From JBJHDF01 sp050486405 (GTDB lineage Bacteria > Pseudomonadota > Gammaproteobacteria > Pseudomonadales > Cellvibrionaceae): a DNA stretch of 64,000 nucleotides. The notes under the pieces are model-generated. The model was not told the origin of the DNA. It saw only the letters and a list, made by a program, of their open reading frames with translations, and did no database searches. The position numbers and the translations under genes were made by a program. The stretch is taken from the NCBI GenBank assembly GCA_050486405.1, contig JBJHDF010000004.1, positions 132,437-196,436 on the forward strand. Reading direction: 5' to 3'. Shown here one piece after another: positions 42,213 through 51,018 of the stretch (the first letter of the stretch is position 1; each line of letters starts with the position of its first letter).

Positions 42213-43778
42213 TCAATCGACCTTGCCGGCGCGGTTCTGGATCACACGCTCCTGGTGGGCCTGGACCGCTGCGGCGGGAAGATCACTCGGTGGCACCGCG
42301 TCCACTTTCTCACCGGTGCCGGCAGCCGCCGACACCAGGAAGCTGAAGTCCCCGCCCAGCGAATACTGCGCCACACCGTGACACCCCTGGCAACCACCCA
42401 TATTGTTGGTCGTGGGCGGCACCGGTTGTCCTTCGACCAATGGCTTGGTGGTCAGGTTGTTGGTGCTGCGGGTATTGGTAAAGGTGGCTTTGCCAGTGCC
42501 ACCGATATTGCCGCGAAACAGCTGAATGCCGGGTTGACTGCTCTCCACCACTATATTGGCCAGATAGAAATTCGGATCCTCCTGGTTGCTGCTGGGAATG
42601 GCCTGCACTCCCTTGAGCCGGTAGTTGGCCCAAACCGAATTCTCATCCAGGGAGGTAATGAGTTGGTGCACCTGATTGTTGACATCGTTGACTTGGCTGA
42701 TGATGGTCTTGGGCTGTACCACCACTACCGCATCCTGGGGCAGCTTGCCGGCGGGCGGCAAATTGTAGGTGGCCACCGCGTTGCTCGCGCCGCTCAGGCC
42801 GGGTTCGTTCTTGGTGTAGGCACCGTAGGGCGTGGCTGTGGGGTTGGTGGGCTCACCTTCGCCGTAAGCGAGATTCTGGGATGTCCAGACAAAGGCCGGG
42901 TCAATAATGTTGCCGGAATCATCCCGGGTCACGGCGTCCACATGCTCGAAGGTGGTGAAGATAAACTGCGGATAGTTATCCGTCTTTTGAATAATGTGCA
43001 GGGCAATCAGCGCGAAGGTATCGGTTCTGACCTCGGGCACCTGGCCTTCCTCACCCACATAGTAAGTGGCTGTTGCCTGGTGATAGCGGCTGGGGTCGCT
43101 GTGCTTGATATCCTGCACCCGGCGCCAGGCGGCCTTGACTTCCATCACGCCGCTGGGAAAGTTCCAGCTCTTGTCCTTGCTGGGCTTGAAGCGGCCGTGG
43201 GCGTAGTTGGCCGCCACACTGTTGACCTTGGCCATGTAAAGCACGGGAAAGTTCGGCGCGTTGGAGAGCTTGTAGTAGAGGAAGTTTTGCCCGATCTGAT
43301 TGGTTTCGTCGAGGTTGACGTACTGACCATTGCTCACGGTAAAACCTTCACCGCCGTCCGTTGCTGGCGCAAAGCGATACACCGGCGTTTTACCCACGGG
43401 TGACGGCGCCGGATCGCCCTTATAGAAGGGATAGGCTTCGGTGCGGTGATAAAAGCTTTCAAACACCACCGGGTTGCCCAGCAGTGGCTTAGACCCGCTG
43501 GCGATAAAACTCTTGCTGGGCTGCTCGCGCTTGGAGCCATCCTGCAAGGTGGCATCGGTCAGGTTGTTGGCGGCAATAAACAAACGCCAGGCGTAGTTGG
43601 CCAACTGCGTGGGGTCGGCCTTGGCAACCAGGTCGGAGGGAAAGGTGTAGCCATCCTGTTGCAACTCCGAGGCCTGAATGGGTTTTCCGCTGTCGGTCCC
43701 GCCGGCCACTACCGGCCAGGCGATCAGAGACAAGACAACAACGGCCAGCAGCGACCCTGCTCTGTCAATCGATTTCAT
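42213..43778 (-). CDS. Exported protein with a C-terminal single heme c motif
   Basis: 521 residues, no family recognised. A signal peptide (RAGSLLAVVVLSLIAWPVVAGG) is followed by a long soluble domain with repeated aromatic-rich segments (YAWRLFIAANN, VVFESFYHR, FIFTTFEHVDAV). Near the C-terminus, CQGCHG (Cys463, Cys466, His467) is a CxxCH site for covalent heme c; Met residues are sparse nearby. It could be a periplasmic electron-transfer or sensor protein. ATG has GAGG eight bases upstream. It follows the FmdE-like gene after 76 bases. Confidence 0.75.
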   Translation of the reverse strand: MKSIDRAGSLLAVVVLSLIAWPVVAGGTDSGKPIQASELQQDGYTFPSDLVAKADPTQLANYAWRLFIAANNLTDATLQDGSKREQPSKSFIASGSKPLLGNPVVFESFYHRTEAYPFYKGDPAPSPVGKTPVYRFAPATDGGEGFTVSNGQYVNLDETNQIGQNFLYYKLSNAPNFPVLYMAKVNSVAANYAHGRFKPSKDKSWNFPSGVMEVKAAWRRVQDIKHSDPSRYHQATATYYVGEEGQVPEVRTDTFALIALHIIQKTDNYPQFIFTTFEHVDAVTRDDSGNIIDPAFVWTSQNLAYGEGEPTNPTATPYGAYTKNEPGLSGASNAVATYNLPPAGKLPQDAVVVVQPKTIISQVNDVNNQVHQLITSLDENSVWANYRLKGVQAIPSSNQEDPNFYLANIVVESSQPGIQLFRGNIGGTGKATFTNTRSTNNLTTKPLVEGQPVPPTTNNMGGCQGCHGVAQYSLGGDFSFLVSAAAGTGEKVDAVPPSDLPAAAVQAHQERVIQNRAGKVD

Positions 43779-43854
43779 ATCGCTATCCTCATTGGTAATA
43801 GTAAAAAAGTGTGGACAGTCTGCCAGCGCGCCTTGTGGCGCCACCTGCACACTG

Positions 43855-44484
43855 TCAGGCAGAGGCTTCTGTCAAACCTGCCTCCGGATGCCAATCCGTG
43901 GTTTTGGGAATATCCCCCGGCGCAACAGCCTCCTCCATGGTCACCGAGAAGTTGTCGCTCAATGCGCCGTTCCATATACGGGCGGAGAGTGTCACCTTGA
44001 ACAGTTCGAACAGACGTTTGTCTTCGTCGCTAACCTGGCCAAACAGGCGCTCCGTCAACTGGTAAAAGGACGGCGGTACAAAATCGTCCCGCAGCTTTAC
44101 CGCAGCGGTTCTGCTGCCATCGCAGACCCACCACTCGAATTTCATTTCCGCGTTGCACATGCCGCTACAGCGGGGATTTTCCAGCACCTTGAGCCGCTCC
44201 CGGCGGCGACAACCGGTGACATAATCCAAGGCGTCGAGCACACCCGGACCGGGGTGGCCGCTGACCAAATACAAATCCTCCCGGCACCAGAGCCCGTCGT
44301 CGGACAGCGCCAGAGCCGCCGCCTGCATGGCGCGGTAGCCCACCGCCGCTCCCCACCACAGGGTACCGGCATGGGCGCTAACAGCGCCGTCGTAATCCAG
44401 GGTCAATACACTGTCGCCCTCGGCAATGCGCACCCGGGTGCCCTCGGCGGGCGGAAAATCCCGAACAGAAAAACGTGTTGGCAT
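43855..44484 (-). CDS. FmdE/FwdE-like protein in hyp operon
   Basis: 209 residues. HAGTLWWGAAVGYRAMQAAALAL and LVSGHPGPGVLDALDYVTGC match the overall layout of formylmethanofuran dehydrogenase subunit E-type domains (HGHLCPGxxLGYRMA ... DAxxxLTGC), which bind a metal. The Cys of the first motif is replaced by Trp, and that of the second by Gly or Pro, while the last TGC is kept; a further pair NPRCSGMC follows. It lies 22 bases after hypE. A role in metal handling for the linked hydrogenase-like protein is inferred. GAGGAG precedes the ATG. Confidence 0.7.
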   Translation of the reverse strand: MPTRFSVRDFPPAEGTRVRIAEGDSVLTLDYDGAVSAHAGTLWWGAAVGYRAMQAAALALSDDGLWCREDLYLVSGHPGPGVLDALDYVTGCRRRERLKVLENPRCSGMCNAEMKFEWWVCDGSRTAAVKLRDDFVPPSFYQLTERLFGQVSDEDKRLFELFKVTLSARIWNGALSDNFSVTMEEAVAPGDIPKTTDWHPEAGLTEASA

Positions 44485-44506
44485 GACATTCTCCTCAATG
44501 GTTTCT

Positions 44507-45574
44507 TCAGCAAATGCGCGGCAGTTGTTCGCCCACCAGCATGTCGACAATCCGGCGACCGCCCAGCACCGTGTTCATGGTCACCCGCCCCGCCCGACCG
44601 CCATCGATGACTGCACCGATCCGAGTCGCGTCCCGGCCCAGAGGATGCGAGCGCAGGGCCGCCAGCGCGGCCTCCGCCTCGGCGGCGGGCACCACGCATA
44701 CCAGCTTGCCCTCGTTGGCCAGGTACAGGGGATCCAGACCGAGAATTTCGCAGAAGCCTTTGACCTCCGGCCGGATGGGCGTCTGTGCTTCCACTATGTC
44801 AATGGCCACACCCGATGCCTCGGCCACCTCGTTCAGTACCGACGCCAGACCACCGCGGGTGGCATCGCGAATAAAGCGGGTGGCGGGGGCAGCGGCCAAA
44901 ATGGCGTCCACCAATTGGTGCAGCGGTGCGCAGTCACTCTGAATATCGGCGTTCAACGCCATATCGCCGCGCGCCTTGAGAATGGTGGCACCGTGATCGC
45001 CCAGCAGGCCATTGACCAGCACAACGTCACCCGGTCTGGCACTGGCGGCGGACAGGTTGATGCCCGCGGGGATAACACCCACGCCTGCGGTGTTGATAAA
45101 CAGCTTGTCGCAACTGCCACGATTAACCACTTTGGTATCGCCGGTTACCACCTGCACGCCCGCCTCCCGGGCGGTGGCGGCCATGGAGCCGACAATATCC
45201 CGCAGCGTGGCCACCGCAAGACCTTCTTCGATGATGACACTGCAAGTGAGATACAGGGGGCGGGCGCCACCCACAGCGAGATCATTGACCGTGCCGCAAA
45301 TGGCCAGTTTGCCGATATCGCCGCCGGGAAAAAACAGGGGGTCCACTACGTAGGAATCCGTGGTCAGGGCCAGGCGGTCACCGCCCCGCTGCAACTGCGC
45401 CAGGTAAACCCGCGCCTGATCCTCCAGGCCGTTCAGCTCGGGATTGTCGAACGCCTCGACAAACACATCGTCGATCAGGTCGCGCATGGCTTTGCCGCCA
45501 CCGCCGTGGGCGAGGGTGATAACCGAACTCGACAATTTTCCCCGGCGCCTGGGCGCTGTCATTTCTGCACTCAT
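44507..45574 (-). CDS. hypE: Hydrogenase maturation protein HypE
   Basis: 355 residues of the PurM/SelD fold. HypE dehydrates the carbamoyl group it receives from HypF on its C-terminal Cys to a thiocyanate, giving the CN ligands of the hydrogenase iron. It has SSVITLAHGGGGKAMRDLI, DSYVVDPLFFPGGDIGKLA, GGARPLYL and the essential terminal PRIC. The start overlaps the hypD stop by one base (TGATG). Confidence 0.96.
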   Translation of the reverse strand: MSAEMTAPRRRGKLSSSVITLAHGGGGKAMRDLIDDVFVEAFDNPELNGLEDQARVYLAQLQRGGDRLALTTDSYVVDPLFFPGGDIGKLAICGTVNDLAVGGARPLYLTCSVIIEEGLAVATLRDIVGSMAATAREAGVQVVTGDTKVVNRGSCDKLFINTAGVGVIPAGINLSAASARPGDVVLVNGLLGDHGATILKARGDMALNADIQSDCAPLHQLVDAILAAAPATRFIRDATRGGLASVLNEVAEASGVAIDIVEAQTPIRPEVKGFCEILGLDPLYLANEGKLVCVVPAAEAEAALAALRSHPLGRDATRIGAVIDGGRAGRVTMNTVLGGRRIVDMLVGEQLPRIC

Positions 45575-46737
45575 CAGGACACCTCCACAGCGGCAATGCG
45601 GTGCTCTTCCAGCTTGTCCATGTCGCCGTACTGGTAGTAGGCGGCGCAGGCGCCTTCGCTGGAAACCATCAGCGCGCCCATGGGCGTTTCCGGCGTGCAG
45701 GCCTTGCCGAACACCTTGCAGTCCCAGGGCTTGATGGCGCCCTTGAGCACCTCGCCACACTGGCAGGATTTGGGGTCGGCGATGGTCACCGCGGGCAGCG
45801 CGAACTTTTGCTCGGCGTCGTAATCGGCCCAGTGCCCCCTGATGCGCACGCCGGAGTGATCGATGGAACCCAGACCGCGCCATTCGAAGAACTCGCGCAA
45901 CTCAAACACCTCGGCGATGGCCTCCAGGGCGACCCGGTTGCCCGCCTCCGGCACTATGCGGTTGTACTGGTTTTCCACCAGGGCTTCACCGCGCTCCATC
46001 TGTTTTAGCACCATCCAGATGGACTGCAGAATATCCAAAGGTTCGAAACCGGACACCACTATGGGTTTGCCGTAGTGCTCGGCAATAAAATTGTAGGGGC
46101 GGTTGCCGATGACCATGCTGACGTGGCCCGGCCCGAGAAAGCCGTCCAGTTTCAAATCCGGCGAATCCAGTACCGCCTTGATGGTGGGCACTATGGTGAT
46201 GTGATTGCAGAACAGCGAGAAATTTTTGATGCCCTCCCGGCGCGCCTGTAGCAACGTCAGCGCCGTGCTGGGCATGGTGGTTTCAAAACCCAGGCCAAAG
46301 AACACCACTTCGCGCTCGGGATTCTTGCGCGCCAGACCCAGTGCATCCATGGGCGAATAGACCATGCGCACATCCGCGCCCTCGGCCTTGGCTTCGAGCA
46401 GACTTTTCTTCGAACCCGGCACACGCATGGCGTCACCAAAGGTGGTGAAAATAACCCGGGGATCTTCGGCCATGGCCACGCAGTCGTCCACCCGTCCCAT
46501 GGGCAGCACACAGACCGGGCAACCGGGGCCGTGAATCAGTTCAATACAATCGGGCAGCATGTTTTCAATGCCGTAGCGAAAAATTGAATGAGTGTGTCCG
46601 CCGCACACCTCCATCAGATAGAGCGGGCGAACCTTGCCCGGCCCCCGGTTGCTCTGCACCCGTTTGGCCAGCTGACCGATTTCCGCAATCAACACCCGGG
46701 CCTTGTCGGGATCGCGAAACTCATCCACGTATTTCAT
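45574..46737 (-). CDS. hypD: Hydrogenase maturation protein HypD
   Basis: 387 residues. HypD with HypC forms the scaffold on which the Fe(CN)2CO unit is built, using a 4Fe-4S cluster and redox-active Cys residues. Signature segments: MEVCGGHTHSIFRYG, LIHGPGCPVCVLPMG, FGLGFETTMPSTALTL, FLGPGHVSMVIG, GFEPLDILQSIWMV and the Cys-rich DPKSCQCGEVLKGAIKPWDCKVFGKACTPETP. All the Cys of these motifs are present, so it should be functional. Confidence 0.97.
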   Translation of the reverse strand: MKYVDEFRDPDKARVLIAEIGQLAKRVQSNRGPGKVRPLYLMEVCGGHTHSIFRYGIENMLPDCIELIHGPGCPVCVLPMGRVDDCVAMAEDPRVIFTTFGDAMRVPGSKKSLLEAKAEGADVRMVYSPMDALGLARKNPEREVVFFGLGFETTMPSTALTLLQARREGIKNFSLFCNHITIVPTIKAVLDSPDLKLDGFLGPGHVSMVIGNRPYNFIAEHYGKPIVVSGFEPLDILQSIWMVLKQMERGEALVENQYNRIVPEAGNRVALEAIAEVFELREFFEWRGLGSIDHSGVRIRGHWADYDAEQKFALPAVTIADPKSCQCGEVLKGAIKPWDCKVFGKACTPETPMGALMVSSEGACAAYYQYGDMDKLEEHRIAAVEVS

Positions 46738-46752
46738 GGGTTTTCCCCCTGC

Positions 46753-47457
46753 TTATGGTTTTCCGCCTGTCTGCGCAGGCAGGCGGCCTCTTTGATCCGC
46801 CAGCAGCGTGTGCACCAGATCCCACAGAATGTGGTAGATGGCGACGTGACACTCCTGGATGCGATGAATACTGTGACTGGGTACCACCAGGCAGTGGTCC
46901 AGCCCGGCGCGCAGCATTTCGCCGCCGTCGCCCCCCGCCAGCCCGATGGTGGCGGCGCCCTTGATCCGGGCCTGTTCGAAGGCGTTGATCAGGTTGGCCG
47001 AGTTGCCGCTGGTGGACACACCGAGCAACACATCTTCCGGGCGCATAAAGGCGATAACCTGACGACTGAATACCTCGGCAAAACCCACATCGTTGGCAAC
47101 CGCCGTCATCATGGTTTTGTCCATGGTCAGGTCGTAGGCCGGCAACGCTGGCCGCCCGGCGGTAACCGGGTGCTGAAACTCCACCGCTATGTGCGACGCG
47201 TCGCTGCTGGAGCCGCCATTACCCATGGTGTACAGGCGCCCGCTGGCCTGGTAGCAGCGCGCCAGCGTGCGCGCCGCCGCTACCACCGCGGCCGCCTCGG
47301 CGGCAAAAAATTGCTCCACCAGTTGTCGGTGCTCGTCGGCTTTGCGCTGCACCGACGCCTCGAGCGCCCGATCCAGGGCTTCGGGGTCCTGGGGTCGCGC
47401 CGACAGAAACGGATAGAGAGACGCGAGATGTTCGTCGTTGGCGTGAGCATCGGTCAT
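46753..47457 (-). CDS. SIS-domain (GmhA-like) protein in hyp operon
   Basis: 234 residues with a sugar isomerase fold: YTMGNGGSSSDASHIAVEF, LLGVSTSGNSANLINA and IGLAGGDGGEML, close to sedoheptulose 7-phosphate isomerase. It lies between hypC and hypD (13 and 15 bases away). Whether it isomerises a sugar or serves maturation is unknown. The start at MTDAHANDEHLA is preferred, because the longer frame overlaps hypC. Confidence 0.85.
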   Translation of the reverse strand: MTDAHANDEHLASLYPFLSARPQDPEALDRALEASVQRKADEHRQLVEQFFAAEAAAVVAAARTLARCYQASGRLYTMGNGGSSSDASHIAVEFQHPVTAGRPALPAYDLTMDKTMMTAVANDVGFAEVFSRQVIAFMRPEDVLLGVSTSGNSANLINAFEQARIKGAATIGLAGGDGGEMLRAGLDHCLVVPSHSIHRIQECHVAIYHILWDLVHTLLADQRGRLPAQTGGKP

Positions 47458-47470
47458 GGCGCTGATCCCG

Positions 47471-47749
47471 TTACTGCGCGCCCAGGCGCATGGAGTCGAG
47501 TTCTTCCTGCATTTCACCCAGCTCGTTCAGGATTTCCAGCGTGGCCCTGGCCTCGGCCTCGTCGATACGACTCATGGCAAAGCCCACATGCACCAGCACC
47601 CAACTGCCGACGCAACTTTCCAGCGGTTCCCCTTCCGGCGCCACGCAACTGAGATTGACCGCCCTTTGCACACCGCCCACATCCACAATGCCCAGTTGCA
47701 ATTGCTCGTCGCTGATATCAACTATTTTTCCCGGAATGCCCAGACACAT
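47471..47749 (-). CDS. hypC: Hydrogenase maturation chaperone HypC
   Basis: 92 residues beginning MCLGIPGKIVDI, where Cys2 is the residue that binds the Fe(CN)2CO precursor with HypD, followed by the OB-fold (VGGVQRAVNLSCV, VGSWVLVHVGFAMSRIDEAEA). It carries the precursor to the hydrogenase large subunit, so in this locus it should interact with the linked large-subunit homologue. It heads hypC-SIS-hypD-hypE, which follows a palindromic gap after hypF. Confidence 0.96.
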   Translation of the reverse strand: MCLGIPGKIVDISDEQLQLGIVDVGGVQRAVNLSCVAPEGEPLESCVGSWVLVHVGFAMSRIDEAEARATLEILNELGEMQEELDSMRLGAQ

Positions 47750-47830
47750 AATTTATTCTCCCCGTTGCTGGCCTGATCTGTTCTCAGGCCATGTAAATAT
47801 CCTGGTTCAAAGAACCCGGTTTTTCCTGAC

Positions 47831-48184
47831 GCCCCCTACGTAAGGGGGCTTGTCGTTTCTGTCGCCTTGGGTGCCACCGACGTAGGTTGGCGCAGTGCTT
47901 CCGGGACTCGCCGTGAACCCCTCCCTGGGGGCTCGCACACCGCCGCCCCTAGGCGCTCCCGTCGCTTCGGGACACTTCCCACATCCATGTGGGTCGTCCA
48001 TGCGGTGTACGGTCCGCATCTAACCGCTCCGCTCCGGCCCCGACCTCCTTTAACATCGTCACTTCGAACTGGGTAAAAACAGAGCGCAGTACTTTCAGGC
48101 TTAAGGGATTGGGGCTCGAGCGGAGCGGTTAGATACAGACCTTCGCGCGCGGGAAGCGCGTGCAGAGCCCCCAGGGATGGGTTC
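47831..48184. repeat. Nested inverted-repeat region between hypF and hypC
   Basis: The 514-bp gap holds no supported gene. Inside it, GAACCCCTCCCTGGGGGCTC (47915) pairs with 48165-48184 at 19 of 20 bases; within this, a 17-bp perfect pair lies at 48018-48034 and 48118-48134. A short hairpin GCCCCCT/AGGGGGC sits at 47831-47849. The arms outside the matches also show weaker complementarity, so the unit resembles a decayed palindromic MITE-like insert. It separates hypF from the rest of the operon and could reduce or re-initiate transcription. Confidence 0.65.
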
Positions 48185-48263
48185 TCGGCGTGTCTCACAC
48201 CCCTGTACCGCAAGCCCGTACCCATCTCCCTTACGAAGCACCCTGCCAAAGGCGCTACCGACC

Positions 48264-50666
48264 TCACTGGCCGACCAGCTTAGTGGCACCGTGCAGCCAA
48301 CGAGCGGCAGCCACCGCTGCCTGCCCAAGGGACAGGCCGCCGTCGTTGGCCGGCACCCGCGCCTGGGTCAGGCAACGGTAGCCCCGCTGGGCCAGCAACT
48401 CGCTGCTGCTCTCCAGCAACCAGCGGTTCTGCAGGCAGCCGCCGGACAGTGCCACGGCGGAAAAACCCAAACCCTCTTCGGCCAACACCCGCTGCAAGCG
48501 CTCGACACCGGACACCAGCGCCATGGCCAGACCGCCGTGAAAACGACCCGCCACCCACTGCGGCGATACACCCTGCTCCAGATCCGCCAGCAGTTCCCGC
48601 CAGAGCGGCGCCGGGCTCAAGCCGAAGGGAACACCGGAACGCTCCGGTTCCAACCAGGCAAAGTGGTAGGCCGGCTCGCGGCCGGACAACACCGCTTCCA
48701 GGTGCGCCGGGTCCACCAGTGCCTCCAGCGCCATGGCGCCCTGCCCCTCGAACTCGGCAAAGTCCCGCGCCAGCCCCAAAGCCGCCGCCACCGCGTCGAA
48801 CAAACGGCCGCAGGAACTGGCCGGCGGCACATTCAACCCCGCCGCCAGCATTTGCTCGATCAGCGTCAGGGGTTTTTGCCGCAAATAATGGGCGAGTTCG
48901 CTGTCCCCGTGCGCATCGAGAAACGCCGGCCAACCCAAGGCCGCGACGATATGGGCATAGGTGTTCCGCCAGGGCTGTTGAATCGCCTGGGCGCCGCCGA
49001 TCATGGCCACCGGGCTGAAGCGCGCCAGGCGACGAAAGCCCCGGTAATCCGCCAGCAGAAATTCGCCGCCCCACAGGGTCTGGTCGGCGCCGTAACCCAA
49101 CCCGTCCAGCGCTATACCCAGTACCGGGTCGGCCGCGATACCCACCCGGTTTTCCAGCAGACAACTGGCGATATGGGCGTGGTGATGCTGCACTTCGCAA
49201 ACCGGCAGGCCCTGCTCGCCGGCATTGGTCCGGGCCAACTTGCCGGAGAGGTACTCCGGATGCATATCAACGGCCAACAAGGCGGGATTGAAATCGTAGA
49301 GTTCGCGGTAAAGCGCCAGATTGCGCTCAAAATCGTCCAGGGTTGCGGCGTTTTCCAGATCACCCTGGTGTTGCGACGGTATCGCCATGCCGTCCTTGAG
49401 CAGACAGAAAGTGGCTTTCAACTCACCGCCATAGGCGAGGATCTGCGGCGCTCCGGCAAAGTCTTCGGGCAGTTCCAGCGCCTGGGGTGCATAACCCCTG
49501 GCGCGCCGCAGCAAGCGGACTTCGCCGGCCATCACCCGCACCACCGAATCATCGATGCGGTTGGCGATATCCCGATCGTGCAGCAGCAACAGATCGGCAA
49601 TGTCGGGCAGCAGCGCCCTGCCCTGCTCCAGGTCGATGGCCTGTGGTTCGCCGGAGCGATTGCCGCTGGTCATCACCAGGGGTCCACCCATGCGACGGCA
49701 CAGCATCAGATGCAAGGGAGTGTAGGGCAGCATAAAACCCAGCAAGCGGGAACCGGGCGCCACAACATCGGGCAGTGGGCAATCACTTCTGACCGTCAAC
49801 AGCACCACCGGGGCCGCCGCGCTTTGCAGTGCTTGCCGCTCCGGCGCGGACACCTGACAGTAGCGCTCAACCCCGGCCATATCCGGCGCCATCAGGGCAA
49901 AGGGTTTGGCGTTGCGCTGTTTCCTCTGCCGCAACTGCCGAACCGCCCGGGCGTTGCGGGCATCGCACACCAGATGAAAGCCGCCCAACCCCCGCAGTGC
50001 GAGAATACCGCCGTCATTGAGTGTCGCTACCGCCCGTTCGATGATCGCCTCGCTGTCACCGGGCGGCGGCAGATCGCCGGCACCGTCTCCCTCCAACCAA
50101 ATACGCGGCCCGCAGGCGGGACAGGCAATGGGCTGGGCGTGAAAGCGGCGGTCCTCGGGGTTGTCGTATTCGCTGCGGCAAGGGCCGCACAGAGAAAAAT
50201 CCGCCATGGTGGTATGGCAGCGATCGTAAGGCAGCCCCCGGACGATGGAAAATCTCGGGCCGCAATGGGTGCAGTTGGTAAACGGATAAAAGTAGCGGCG
50301 CGCCCCAGGATCCAGGCATTCGTCCCGGCACTGGGTGCAGATGGCGGCATCGGCCGTCACCCGGGATTTTTGCCCGCCGCCGCGGGAATGAATAATGCGA
50401 AAGTCTGGAAAACCAACCGGAGCGGACAACGGCAATATATCGATGGACTCAACCCGTGACAGCGCCGGGGCGACAGTGGGCAACTGCGCCAGAAACTGCT
50501 CGACCCGATCCGCCAGCCCGGAAATGCGAATTAACACGCCATCGCCGTCGTTGCACACATCGCCGCGCAACTGGCTGTCGCGAGCCAGGCGCCACACCGT
50601 GGGGCGAAAGCCAACGCCCTGCACCGTGCCCCTGATCCGTACTTCCTTGGTCACTGTTCGGTTCAT
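48264..50666 (-). CDS. hypF: Carbamoyltransferase HypF
   Basis: About 800 residues; HypF activates carbamoyl phosphate and passes the carbamoyl group to HypE. In order: an acylphosphatase domain (RIRGTVQGVGFRPTVWRLA), paired zinc fingers (CTQCRDECLDPGARRY, CTHCGPRFSIVRGLPYDR, CGPCRSEY, CPACGPRIWL), a YrdC-like domain (GILALRGLGGFHLVCDA, KPFALMAPD) and the Kae1-like carbamoyl transferase domain (EVQHHHAHIASCLLEN, GIALDGLGYGAD, ALSGGCLQNRWLLE). Starts at 50666, 50672 and 50690 are all possible; ATG 50666 opens at the conserved part. It is divergent from the large-subunit homologue. Confidence 0.95.
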   Translation of the reverse strand: MNRTVTKEVRIRGTVQGVGFRPTVWRLARDSQLRGDVCNDGDGVLIRISGLADRVEQFLAQLPTVAPALSRVESIDILPLSAPVGFPDFRIIHSRGGGQKSRVTADAAICTQCRDECLDPGARRYFYPFTNCTHCGPRFSIVRGLPYDRCHTTMADFSLCGPCRSEYDNPEDRRFHAQPIACPACGPRIWLEGDGAGDLPPPGDSEAIIERAVATLNDGGILALRGLGGFHLVCDARNARAVRQLRQRKQRNAKPFALMAPDMAGVERYCQVSAPERQALQSAAAPVVLLTVRSDCPLPDVVAPGSRLLGFMLPYTPLHLMLCRRMGGPLVMTSGNRSGEPQAIDLEQGRALLPDIADLLLLHDRDIANRIDDSVVRVMAGEVRLLRRARGYAPQALELPEDFAGAPQILAYGGELKATFCLLKDGMAIPSQHQGDLENAATLDDFERNLALYRELYDFNPALLAVDMHPEYLSGKLARTNAGEQGLPVCEVQHHHAHIASCLLENRVGIAADPVLGIALDGLGYGADQTLWGGEFLLADYRGFRRLARFSPVAMIGGAQAIQQPWRNTYAHIVAALGWPAFLDAHGDSELAHYLRQKPLTLIEQMLAAGLNVPPASSCGRLFDAVAAALGLARDFAEFEGQGAMALEALVDPAHLEAVLSGREPAYHFAWLEPERSGVPFGLSPAPLWRELLADLEQGVSPQWVAGRFHGGLAMALVSGVERLQRVLAEEGLGFSAVALSGGCLQNRWLLESSSELLAQRGYRCLTQARVPANDGGLSLGQAAVAAARWLHGATKLVGQ

Positions 50667-51018
50667 TTCCATTCCGTCATCGATGGTCATCCATTGCTGC
50701 CGACAGCGATACCTGTGTCGGCACAAGTCCAAAGCACCGCGCAAATGCAAGCTTTCCTTTGCTTTCCCGGAGCCTTTATATTTGTCTATCCCGGGGCCAG
50801 CTTAGTTTATTTGCAAAAGAGTTAGCAAACTTTTTTGGTATTTCCGCTGCGTAATAATAATCCGAAATAGATAACCACAATTTATATTTCTTTTTGTAGC
50901 CGCAGATGACCGCTACGAATCAATTATGGTGCAAGGATTATTTACATCTACATTACCATGTCTGCTAGTATGAAGACCGCCACCGCCTTCGGAACCAACA
51001 CCTTCGGCAGATAACAAT
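50667..51018. promoter_or_regulatory. AT-rich divergent regulatory region of the RiPP/hyp locus
   Basis: The 352 bases between hypF and the large-subunit homologue hold no gene I can support. The right two thirds (about 50800-50970) are strikingly AT-rich compared with the GC-rich surroundings and contain runs such as TAATAATAATCC and ACAATTTATATTTC. Both divergent promoters should lie here; I did not find a convincing operator palindrome. Confidence 0.5.

Noticed and set aside
47807..48381. Several short frames in the hypF-hypC gap
   Set aside because: They read through palindromic repeats with biased composition and have no family pattern or ribosome binding sites.
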